Under the pieces are notes generated by a model. The model did not search any database, had not been told where the DNA came from, and was given only the letters and a program-made list of their open reading frames with translations. This document shows, in pieces, positions 37,379 to 44,851 of a DNA stretch of 64,000 bases. The position numbers and the translations under genes were made by a program. The stretch covers positions 1 through 64,000 of the forward strand of contig JBBSJP010000005.1 of NCBI GenBank assembly GCA_038257155.1, read 5' to 3'. The DNA is from JANJTY01 sp038257155 (GTDB lineage: Bacteria; Pseudomonadota; Gammaproteobacteria; Xanthomonadales; Xanthomonadaceae). The stretch's first letter is position 1; every line of letters starts with the position of its first letter.

Positions 37379-37986
37379 CAGGTCTCAGGCGATCCCGCGC
37401 CGTCCGTTACGACCAGCTGGATCACGTCGCTTGCCTGAAGAGCACTCGCGGCAATCCGCCAGCTTCGTGAAGCGGAAGGGTCACGACCCGGCTGAACCGT
37501 GCGGCAAGGTTTCGCCATGCCACCCCGCGCATCACGCAGCAGCGCGGCGAGCGGCAGCTGGCTGTCGGGAGACAGGAATTCATCGAAGCGGCGTCCGCAC
37601 ACGTCGTTACCGCTGCCACCAAACAGCTCGGCTCCGGCGCGATTGCATTCCACAATCCGGCCACCGGCATCCAGCACAAACTGGGCGACCGGAGCCTGTT
37701 CGAACAGGGCGCGATAGCGGGCGAGCTCGTCGACGAGTTCGTGTTCATTCGCCTCAAGCTGGGCTTGCTGCAGATCCAGTTCAACCTGGTGGACCTGCAG
37801 TTCGTGCAGCAGATTCAGCGCATCGCCGGCGCTGGCGGGTGTGCTGGCCAGGCGGTGCAGCATCGCCAGTGCCTCGACGCTGACCCCCCAGCCGCGGCTC
37901 GCCGGCGCTATTCCAGCGACCAGTTGCTGCTGGGCTTGATGGCGAAGCGTGGCGCGGGAGTCCGGATCGGGGATGGGCTTGGACAT
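37378..37986 (-). CDS. PAS-domain protein coupled to CheB-CheR
   Basis: This 202-residue protein has a helical N-terminal part with HELQVHQVELDLQQAQLEAN, then a PAS domain (RYRALFEQAPVAQFVLDAGG, ECNRAGAELFGGSGNDVCGR). This is the layout of sensory PAS modules placed before CheB-CheR fusions. It has no kinase or output domain, so it probably acts as a partner or input for the fusion whose ATG overlaps its stop. ATG 37986 is chosen. An in-frame ATG at 38022 exists, and neither has a strong ribosome site. Confidence 0.75.
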   Translation of the reverse strand: MSKPIPDPDSRATLRHQAQQQLVAGIAPASRGWGVSVEALAMLHRLASTPASAGDALNLLHELQVHQVELDLQQAQLEANEHELVDELARYRALFEQAPVAQFVLDAGGRIVECNRAGAELFGGSGNDVCGRRFDEFLSPDSQLPLAALLRDARGGMAKPCRTVQPGRDPSASRSWRIAASALQASDVIQLVVTDGAGSPET

Positions 37987-38008
37987 GGGGTAAGCGGACT
38001 CGAGGAGT

Positions 38009-38160
38009 GGGGATGACCCCATGGTACGCCGGGCGGCGCACCCTGGGCGAGATGCATATGAATCCGGTGGGATTTGCATCCCGATTCGACCTGTATCGAC
38101 GCGGAGTCGAACCGGCACGCGGAGTCTTGCGATGGTCGGTCTGCTGTTCCATGAGGTACC
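38009..38160. promoter_or_regulatory. Diverged copy of the crp 5' leader (element A)
   Basis: This region aligns in the same orientation with 43455-43606, with roughly two-thirds identity by eye. Shared landmarks in order are a GGGG-ATGA-CCCC dyad, a GC-rich CGCCGGGCGGCG patch, TGGGCGA, GGTGGGATTTGCATCC, GAGTCGAACCGGCA and GTTCCATGAGGTA. It lies upstream of the deacetylase gene, and its left end also borders the start of the PAS gene on the other strand. The rest of 38161-38386 shows no gene. Confidence 0.45.
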
Positions 38161-38386
38161 GAAGGGTCTCACCCACCTGATCCTCCGGCCTTCATCGCAT
38201 CCCGGCAAAGCGAAGCTTTCTGCAGCGTCGCGGTCGAACGCCCATTGCGCCAGACCCAGCCTGAACCTATCCACCACAGCCGCGCTGACACCGTGCGCAA
38301 CCGAGCAGAGCGCCCCGGACGGAGGGCGGTAGCATCAATTGCCGCCAAGAGTCTTCATCCGAAGACGTCAACGGGAGGAGCAGGTC

Positions 38387-39535
38387 TTGCAGCTGACAGC
38401 GGTTCCACAGCGAGACATCAGATCGCCATCGACGCCAAACCCGACGCCCTTGTTCGAAGGCAAGAGAAGCGACGGCTGGCGTCGACGTTTACGCCAGCAC
38501 CTGAAGGACTGTCTGAAGTCGGACTGGCTGCGCCCGTTGTCGCGCGGCTTGGCGTCGATGTATCGCGGTCAGGCCACATCGCTGCTATACCATCGCGTGC
38601 TGCCCGGCCCGATGCTGGCGATACCCGCCGGCGCGTTCGAGCCGCACTTGTGCCTGTGCGTTGCCGCCAGTCGCTTTGAAGAACAGATGCACGAACTGCA
38701 GCGTCGCGGTGGATGTATTGGTTTGCCACAGGCAGTCACCGAGCTGAAGATTGGCTGCTTGCGCCCGGGCACCGTCACGGTCACGTTTGACGATGGTTAC
38801 CGCGACAACCTCAAGCTTGCGTTGCCGATCCTCGAGCGCTACGGAATTCCCGCAACGATCTTCGTAACCACCGGGTTTGTCGACCGCAGCGCGGTGCTGT
38901 GGTGGGACGAACTCGAAGCCCTTGTGCGCGGCAGCCAGAGGCTGGCCTTCGAGTGGCAGGGGCAGCGGTTCGATCTTGTGCCCGATGGCACGGTTGCGCA
39001 GTGGCGTGTGTTCAATACCCTCGTCGAGCTGTTCCGCCCGCTGACCCCGAAGGCACAAGCGCAGTTGCTGGAGCGCTTGCGCGCCAGCTCCAGCGTGTGT
39101 TTCAGCTACGACAGCGAGATCCTCGACTGGCAGGAGCTGCGCGAACTGGATAACCATCCATTGGTGACGATCGCTGCGCATACCGTCAATCATCCCGTCC
39201 TCGCGCAGGTCAACGGAGAGCTCGCCGCGCAGGAGATTGGCCAGTCCCGCCAGCGGCTGGAACAGCAGCTCGGGCATCCTGTGCCGTACTTCGCCTATCC
39301 GTTCGGCGGGCCAAGCGAAACCGGCCCGCGCGAGATGGCGATGTGCGACGAACAGGGCTTCGAGTTCGCATTGACGACCCGCATTGGTCACTGGCACAGC
39401 GGCCACCGCAATCATCCCTTCGCATTGCCACGCATCATGGTCGAATATCGTGACACGCTGAATGACTTCCGTTTCAAGCTCAGTGGGCTCGAAGCGTTTC
39501 TGCGGCAAAAGGGACGGCGGTTCGTGACGGCCTGA
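38387..39535 (+). CDS. Polysaccharide deacetylase (NodB homology)
   Basis: This 382-residue carbohydrate esterase-4 protein carries the NodB motifs. TFDDGYRDN is the metal and base motif, with LPILERYGIPATIFVTTGFV after it. AAHTVNHPVL supplies the second metal ligands, and YFAYPFGG a later motif. It should remove acetyl groups from a cell-surface or exported polysaccharide. No signal peptide is evident. I choose TTG 38387 because GGGAGGAG stands 6 nt before it. A TTG at 38339 is the furthest upstream start. It faces the GNAT/aminotransferase operon, which also looks like glycan metabolism. Confidence 0.85.
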   Translation: MQLTAVPQRDIRSPSTPNPTPLFEGKRSDGWRRRLRQHLKDCLKSDWLRPLSRGLASMYRGQATSLLYHRVLPGPMLAIPAGAFEPHLCLCVAASRFEEQMHELQRRGGCIGLPQAVTELKIGCLRPGTVTVTFDDGYRDNLKLALPILERYGIPATIFVTTGFVDRSAVLWWDELEALVRGSQRLAFEWQGQRFDLVPDGTVAQWRVFNTLVELFRPLTPKAQAQLLERLRASSSVCFSYDSEILDWQELRELDNHPLVTIAAHTVNHPVLAQVNGELAAQEIGQSRQRLEQQLGHPVPYFAYPFGGPSETGPREMAMCDEQGFEFALTTRIGHWHSGHRNHPFALPRIMVEYRDTLNDFRFKLSGLEAFLRQKGRRFVTA

Positions 39536-39567
39536 ACTGGCCCGACGCCTGGTGCCTGCGCATATCC

Positions 39568-39589
39568 GTAGGGTGCGCCTTGGCGCACC
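39568..39589. repeat. GTAG palindromic repeat, exact copy of 15132-15153
   Basis: This 22-nt unit begins GTAGGGTGCGCC and closes with TTGGCGCACC. It is identical to 15132-15153. It lies between convergent genes and could serve as a terminator stem as well as a REP unit. Confidence 0.75.
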
Positions 39590-39616
39590 GCCGCGGGGGG
39601 GTGGAGGCTGTGCGGA

Positions 39617-40888
39617 TCAACTGCCAATGCTTGAACGCGGAAGCGCGGAAGCGCGGAGGTCGCGGAGGCGCGCGGAGGATCTGAATGCAAGCGGAGTGAA
39701 CGAGCAAGCCAACCACGAGGCTACTGAGGCCCAGCTTCGACAGGAGGAGCGCGCGGGTGGCATGTCGGCAGATGGCGAATCGCCCGACGCGGCCTGAGCG
39801 CGACGCTGGCGCAGCGCCAGCACTGCCTGCTTCAGCCAGTGCCGCGCGCGTGTCGGCCAGCGCTGCCAGACGCGGCGTTGCACGCGCAGTCGCTGCACCT
39901 GACGAATCACATTGGCGAAACGGAACTTGAAGGCTTCCGAGCCGACCGTGAAGTCGAACTCGTCGAGGCGACGGGCCAGTGCGTCGTCAAGCAGCAGCTT
40001 GATCAGCACCTCGCCGGGCGAGCGCTGGTGCAAGGCGGGATCGAAGCTCGGCTTGTACCAGGTGAACACGCCGTTGCGTTCGAAGCCGAAGTGATAGGCG
40101 ATGACACGTTGCTGCCAGCACACCGCATCGAAGCGCAGCCGTCCGCTGCCGGCCAGGCGTCGAGCCAGGCCGCGATAGAACAACTGCTGCGCGGGGTCGG
40201 CGAACAGGCTCGGGGTCGGGGTTCCGGCCCAGCGCTGGCGATGCTGGTCGAAGAACGCATCGATGTGCCGCTCGATCGCAGCGATGTCATCGAGCGGCTG
40301 CAGCGTGACGGCGCCCTCACGGACGAAGCCGTTCAAATGGCGGCGCAGACTCTTCTTGTTGGCGGCCTGCAGATCGGCTGCACGATCACCCAACCGCCGT
40401 GCCGGTGCCTCGGCGGCAAACTGCAGCAAGGGCGACGGCAGCCCCCTGTGCTCGCCCAGCAAGGTCGCAGTCGGCGAGCCGGCTGGCAGGTTGCGCAGTT
40501 CCAGCGTGGTCCAGCCGCGGTCGGCGGCGATCGAGTCGAGCAGCAGCCGGCGTGCGCGGGACTGGCCGCGCGCCACGATCAGGTCGGCATAGTCTGACGC
40601 ATGATTGCTGGTGCCGATCAGCATCAGCTGGCGCTGCTCGATGCCAAGAAGACGCTGGCGCAGCAGCATCATCGGCGCGATCGCCAGTAATTGTTCGCTG
40701 GCATCCTCGACCAGCAGCAGCTGTAGTTCATGGCCGGCGCCGAAGCTTTCCCACCAGGCCTCATGCCAGTCGAAACACTGGAAGATGGAAGCGCCGTCGG
40801 CATCGGCAAGCAGGGCTTCCCAGCGCGCGCGCAGGCTCTCGCGCGCCGCGGGCGTGGTGGGCCAGTGCTGGATTCTGCGCAGCTGCAT
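39617..40888 (-). CDS. CelD/FemAB-like GNAT acetyltransferase
   Basis: This 423-residue protein belongs to the double-GNAT family typified by CelD/BcsL (PF13480-like). Landmarks are IFQCFDWHEAWWESFGAG, an inner block AANKKSLRRHLNGF, YRGLARRLAGSGRLRFDAV, VIAYHFGFERNGVFTWYKPS and SPGEVLIKLLLDDALARRLD with DFTVGSEAFKFRF. Such proteins modify surface glycans or transfer aminoacyl groups. The last 60 or so residues after QRRAQAASG are Ser/Arg-rich and run into a GCGGAAGC repeat. They may be a recent read-through extension. Its ATG overlaps the aminotransferase stop (TGATG). Confidence 0.82.
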   Translation of the reverse strand: MQLRRIQHWPTTPAARESLRARWEALLADADGASIFQCFDWHEAWWESFGAGHELQLLLVEDASEQLLAIAPMMLLRQRLLGIEQRQLMLIGTSNHASDYADLIVARGQSRARRLLLDSIAADRGWTTLELRNLPAGSPTATLLGEHRGLPSPLLQFAAEAPARRLGDRAADLQAANKKSLRRHLNGFVREGAVTLQPLDDIAAIERHIDAFFDQHRQRWAGTPTPSLFADPAQQLFYRGLARRLAGSGRLRFDAVCWQQRVIAYHFGFERNGVFTWYKPSFDPALHQRSPGEVLIKLLLDDALARRLDEFDFTVGSEAFKFRFANVIRQVQRLRVQRRVWQRWPTRARHWLKQAVLALRQRRAQAASGDSPSADMPPARSSCRSWASVASWLACSFTPLAFRSSARLRDLRASALPRSSIGS

Positions 40889-42066
40889 CAGGCGTGATGC
40901 GTCCTGTGTGCCGACGCCGGGCGTTCAAGCTTTTGCAGCAGGTCGACGACGACAGCCGCCATTCGCTGCAGGGTGTCGGGGTCGATGTCCTGGTGGCAGG
41001 GAATCTCGACGACGCTGTCGCGCAAGCGCATGGTTTCAGGGAATGCGCTGGCATCACAGGCTGGATGATGGTCGCGCCAGAAGTCGACTGCTTCGATGCC
41101 AGCAGCCCACAGGCCTTGCAGCATGGCCTGCTTGTTGCGGCTCAGCAGCGGATAGAACAGCGGGCAGACGCCGACCGGCAGCGCATCGAACAGCGGCGGC
41201 GACAGGGGCCCCAGGATGTCCAGCAACTGCAGGTAGTTGCGCCGGCGTGTGGCAATGATGCGCTCGGCGTTCTGGGCGCGAGCGATGCGCAGTGTCAGCG
41301 GACTGATGCCGAGATTGACGTGATCGGGATTGAACTGGCTGGTGCCGGTGGCGATGCGTTCGACCTGGCCGGCGCGAACCGCGCCGTGAGCAAGCCGGCG
41401 TGCTGCCTGGCGCACCCAGCGCCCGGCGTTGCCGCCGCGCATCTCGACATTCTTCAGCAGCGCCGACGCCACATGGCTGAAGACCGATGCGGTCGGCGGC
41501 GCGGGCAACTCCGGAAAGTCGAATTGCAGCGGACCATTCACCACCAACCCGCCGCCGTTCGGCACGGGCAACGTCTTGTACAGGCAAAAGATGCCGATGT
41601 CGCCGATGTTGCCGAGCGCGTGCGGGCCATTGGACGACAGCAGGGACAGCGCACAGTCCTCGATCAACAAGAGTCCTTGCCGTTCAGCCAGCCGCTTCAA
41701 TTCGCGGGCCGGGCCCGGGAACCCAGCGTAGTGGGTCAGGTACAGCGCGCGGGTCCGTGGGCCGATCTTCGACTCGATGTCGCCGACATCAACATCCCAA
41801 CGGCCGCCGACGCGGTAAAACACCGGAATCGCGCCGGCATCGACCAGGGCGGCGATCTCGACGCCATGGTGATACGACGGCACCAGCACTTCACGGCCTA
41901 CAAGATCTAGCCGGCGCACCATGTGCCAGATCGCATTGCGGGCGAAATAGAACCACCAGCAGCGCTCCGAGTTGAATGGTGGCATGGCCGCAGGAGCTGT
42001 CGATGGCTGCAGCAGCATATGCGGGTACAGCGTCGGACACTCAGGAACGTACACGGTGGCGTTCAT
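40888..42066 (-). CDS. DegT/DnrJ/EryC1-family aminotransferase
   Basis: This 392-residue PLP enzyme of the sugar aminotransferase fold has EVLVPSYHHGVEIAALVDAG, YLTHYAGFPGPARELKRLAE, LIEDCALSLLSS and DIGIFCLYKTLPVPNGGGLV. The Lys in YKTLP is at the usual Schiff-base position. It should aminate a keto-sugar or related carbonyl for surface polysaccharide building. ATG 42066 overlaps the upstream GNAT stop as ATGA, and its own stop overlaps the next GNAT start, so the three genes form one coupled operon. A longer frame to 42204 lies inside the neighbour and is rejected. Confidence 0.85.
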   Translation of the reverse strand: MNATVYVPECPTLYPHMLLQPSTAPAAMPPFNSERCWWFYFARNAIWHMVRRLDLVGREVLVPSYHHGVEIAALVDAGAIPVFYRVGGRWDVDVGDIESKIGPRTRALYLTHYAGFPGPARELKRLAERQGLLLIEDCALSLLSSNGPHALGNIGDIGIFCLYKTLPVPNGGGLVVNGPLQFDFPELPAPPTASVFSHVASALLKNVEMRGGNAGRWVRQAARRLAHGAVRAGQVERIATGTSQFNPDHVNLGISPLTLRIARAQNAERIIATRRRNYLQLLDILGPLSPPLFDALPVGVCPLFYPLLSRNKQAMLQGLWAAGIEAVDFWRDHHPACDASAFPETMRLRDSVVEIPCHQDIDPDTLQRMAAVVVDLLQKLERPASAHRTHHA

Positions 42067-43235
42067 GCGCTGCCTTGCTTGAAGAGGCGCTTGAGCAAGG
42101 GCGCGATGCGGAACTTGAGTGCATGCAACAACGTGCCGCGCGCGCCGCGGAACAGATAGATCCACTGGTGTGGCCGACTCAGCACGGTCCAATCGCGTTT
42201 CCACGGCATGTCGGGGCCGAGGAAGTCGAACTCCTGAAGGCCGCGGGCGATCGCATCGCGCAGCACGTCTTCCATCAACAACTGGCCTGGGCTGCTGTCG
42301 GCGAAGGCCTCGTCGTACGCTGGTTTCAACAGCAGCAGCCGGGCATGGTGCTCAAGCGCGAACTGGAACGCGACGGCGCGCCCGTCGACTCGCAGGAACC
42401 ACAGCGCCAGTCGACCGCTGCGTGCCGATTCCGCGGCCAGTTCGCGATAGAACGCATGAGTCTGCGCGTCCTGGAGGATCGCGCTGCCTGCCTGCCCCTT
42501 CCAGCCGCTGGCCTCCAGCGCCAGGCCTTCATCCAGGCGCGACGCCAGCTCGGGTCCGCCACTGAATCGTTCGAGAGTGACCGTGCCATGAGTCGCCAGC
42601 AGGCGTCGGCGGCGGCGCAGGTTGGCGCGGAACTTGCTGTGCAGCGTGGCCTCAAGTTCGCCCCATTGTGGTGGCAGAGGGATGTATGGTGAGCGCGCCG
42701 AATCCCATCGGCCGCCGGCAAGGCCGGCACGCGCCGCAGCTACCAACAGTCGCTGGGCCTGACCCGTGCTGGGCACATCCATCAAGCGCAGCATGTCCCA
42801 ATCCTTGCGCCGGCGCAGGAAGTCGACGAAGCAGTGCGTGGCTTGCAGTGGCTCGTCGGCGAGCAGGTCGAAACGGCAGGAATGCAGGTTGGCCGCCGAC
42901 TGCCATTCGCGCATCGGGATGCCGTACATGGTTTGGCGCGTCGCCAGCAGCGGCATCACCGCAACCAGATTACGGCCTGCATCGCGCAGGGTCAGCAGCC
43001 GTAGTTCCGCACCGGGAGAAAAATGCTGCAGCCAAAGGCGCAGGAAGTCGTGACGCTGGAACAGCACGTCGCCGCAGCGTGACGACAGAGCCTGCCATTC
43101 GTCTGCCAGTGCGAGGAAGGTCGCATGCGAAGTCACCAGCTGCACGTCCATCGCCGCGGTCCGTTCGATCGTGGTCGCCCGTTCTGTGCGGGGCGGCACG
43201 TCAAGCGTCAGCGAGGTTGGCATCGCGGGATCCAT
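42063..43235 (-). CDS. CelD/FemAB-like GNAT acetyltransferase, first gene of operon
   Basis: This 390-residue protein is a second double-GNAT protein, paralogous in layout to the gene at 39617. It has FQRHDFLRLWLQHFSPGAEL, LHSKFRANLRRRRRLLATHG, FYRELAAESARSGRLALWFL, AVAFQFALEHHARLLLLKPA and SPGQLLMEDVLRDAIARGLQ with EFDFLGPDMPWKRDW. It probably acylates or aminoacylates a surface glycan intermediate. The start could be 43235, 43223 or 43151, and none has a clear ribosome site. The 370-bp space upstream holds no other gene on this strand. Confidence 0.8.
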   Translation of the reverse strand: MDPAMPTSLTLDVPPRTERATTIERTAAMDVQLVTSHATFLALADEWQALSSRCGDVLFQRHDFLRLWLQHFSPGAELRLLTLRDAGRNLVAVMPLLATRQTMYGIPMREWQSAANLHSCRFDLLADEPLQATHCFVDFLRRRKDWDMLRLMDVPSTGQAQRLLVAAARAGLAGGRWDSARSPYIPLPPQWGELEATLHSKFRANLRRRRRLLATHGTVTLERFSGGPELASRLDEGLALEASGWKGQAGSAILQDAQTHAFYRELAAESARSGRLALWFLRVDGRAVAFQFALEHHARLLLLKPAYDEAFADSSPGQLLMEDVLRDAIARGLQEFDFLGPDMPWKRDWTVLSRPHQWIYLFRGARGTLLHALKFRIAPLLKRLFKQGSA

Positions 43236-43454
43236 CGAGCGGCGGTCCTGTCAGGTCGGACGGCCTGTCTGGCCGTTCGGGAGCGTCGCCACGATGCTGC
43301 CTTTTATTGGCACCTTTCTCCGTTCGATACCGAACACCCTGGCGTTGCCGAGGGCACAGTTGCAGCAGGCGTGGCGTCTCCCGAACCGACGCATGACCTG
43401 CCGGTGCTTCCTCCGCGCGCGTATGTTCACGCTTGAGAGAACGAGGTGACAGGA

Positions 43455-43606
43455 ATGGGTATCACCCATGGAGCGGCCCGCGGCGTAACATGGGCGAAAC
43501 GCTTCTGAAACTGGTGGAATTTGCATCCGGGGTTAAGTCCATCAACGCCGAGGCGAACCGGCAGGTGGATCATTCGACGGACGGTCAGCCGTTCCAGGAG
43601 GTAATG
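43455..43606 (+). promoter_or_regulatory. crp 5' leader with ATGGGT-ATC-ACCCAT dyad (element B)
   Basis: This leader begins with a perfect 6-bp dyad around ATC (43455-43469) and ends in the AGGAGG site of the Crp-type gene. It contains an in-frame small reading frame from ATG 43490 (MGETLLKLVEFASGVK...) that runs past the crp start. A diverged copy lies at 38009-38160. There the first dyad is changed on both arms to GGGG/CCCC, so the pairing is kept. A regulatory DNA or RNA element is plausible. 43236-43454 shows no gene. Confidence 0.45.
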
Positions 43607-43607
43607 C

Positions 43608-44438
43608 ATGGGTCGCACGCATCCGCTTCGTCAAGCTTCCGCGTACTCCGGCCAGCCGTCAGACCCTGCGGAATGGGCCGTCTAAGGCATCGACGTCGAT
43701 GCACGGCAGCCGCTGCGGAACCGAATCCTCGCAGCCCTGCCAGCCGAAGACTATCGGCATCTGCTGCCGTTGCTGGAGCCATTTCCATTGCCGCGGGGCT
43801 GGACGGTTTACGGAACCGGGCAGCCACAGGCGCATCTCTACTTCATCACCCGTGGGGTTGTGCCGCGCGTCTGCATCACCCAGGACGGCAAGAGTGCAGA
43901 GTTCGCCACCACGGGTAGTGAAGGGGCGATCGGTGTCAGCCTCTGCCTCGGTGGCGGCAGCACCTCGAGTCAGGCGGTGGTCGTCGCCGAGGGCTTTGCC
44001 TTTCGTCTCTGTGCTGACTTGCTGATGCGGGAGCTGGGCACGCACGGATCGCTACTGGAGTTGCTGCTGCGGCATGTCCAGTCGGTGATGGTGGAGACCG
44101 GGCAGATTGCGGCCTGCAGTCGCCACCATCCGCTGCAGAAGCGTCTCTGTCGCTGGCTGCTGTCACTGCTCGACCGCGTAAACGGCGACGCGCTGTCACT
44201 GACCCACGAGGTGATCGCGCACCTGCTCGGCGTGCGCCGGGAATGCGTGTCCCAGGAACTCGGAAAGCTGCAGCAGGAGGGCCTGGTGCGTTGCCACCGC
44301 GGGCATCTCGATGTACTCGACCGTCAGGGCCTCGAAGCGCGGGCCTGCGAGTGCTACGCGATCGTCAGGCGGGCGCATGGATTCCTGAAAAGCGAAGGTC
44401 CAGTGCAGGCTCCCAACCAGGCTGCGCTACGCGAATGA
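43608..44438 (+). CDS. Crp/Fnr-family regulator interrupted by in-frame TAA
   Basis: From ATG 43608, after a strong AGGAGG site, the frame reads MGRTHPLRQASAYSGQ to codon 25. It then meets TAA at 43683-43685 and continues in the same frame with NRILAALPAEDYRHLLPLLE and a full cyclic-nucleotide-binding fold and Crp-type helix-turn-helix (LTHEVIAHLLGVRRECVSQ). The part after the stop matches the N-terminal helix of the paralogue at 53532 (NLLLEALDPEVYERLAPRLE). No ATG, GTG or TTG lies between the stop and TTG 43770, which would give 222 residues. It is a nonsense allele, a gene using reinitiation, or an assembly error. The rest looks intact. Confidence 0.8.
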
Positions 44439-44851
44439 ACCCGTTGCTGTGCGTGGCGCCTCGCTCACCAACGGCTGCTGATCACTCTGCAGTCTCAACC
44501 GAACGCTGACCGCTGATTGGTGCCCATATCCGCGGCGAACGGCATGCGCTCCGCATTTGATCTGATGGACAGGTATGTCGTTGCCGCCATCAACATACAT
44601 TACCGAAGCAGTGTCCCTCGGACGCAAGCGTGATCGCCGATTGTATGCACGTTTGATCCATTACTCGCCAGGCGCAACTTATCGGGCGACGTTCAACATG
44701 ACTTCGCTCGGAAATAAACCGGCCACGAGCATGGAAGAGTGCCTCGGTCCTACCTGTGACAGGATGCACTTGCAATTCCCCTGGCCTCGCACCACTCTGG
44801 GCGGGATCGCGCCAGGTATGCTGCGCGCGTCCTGATTGGGGGAACACCGTA
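44439..44851. other. 413-bp stretch, probable promoter region
   Basis: This gap before the giant repeat protein is less GC-rich than its surroundings. A frame at 44575-44835 has no ribosome site or recognisable domain and is not supported. The last bases contain TTGGGGGAACACCGTA before the next ATG. I see nothing else that I can name. Confidence 0.4.

Noticed and set aside
44575..44835. 86-codon + frame before the giant gene
   Set aside because: It has no Shine-Dalgarno, no domain and lies in the likely promoter region.
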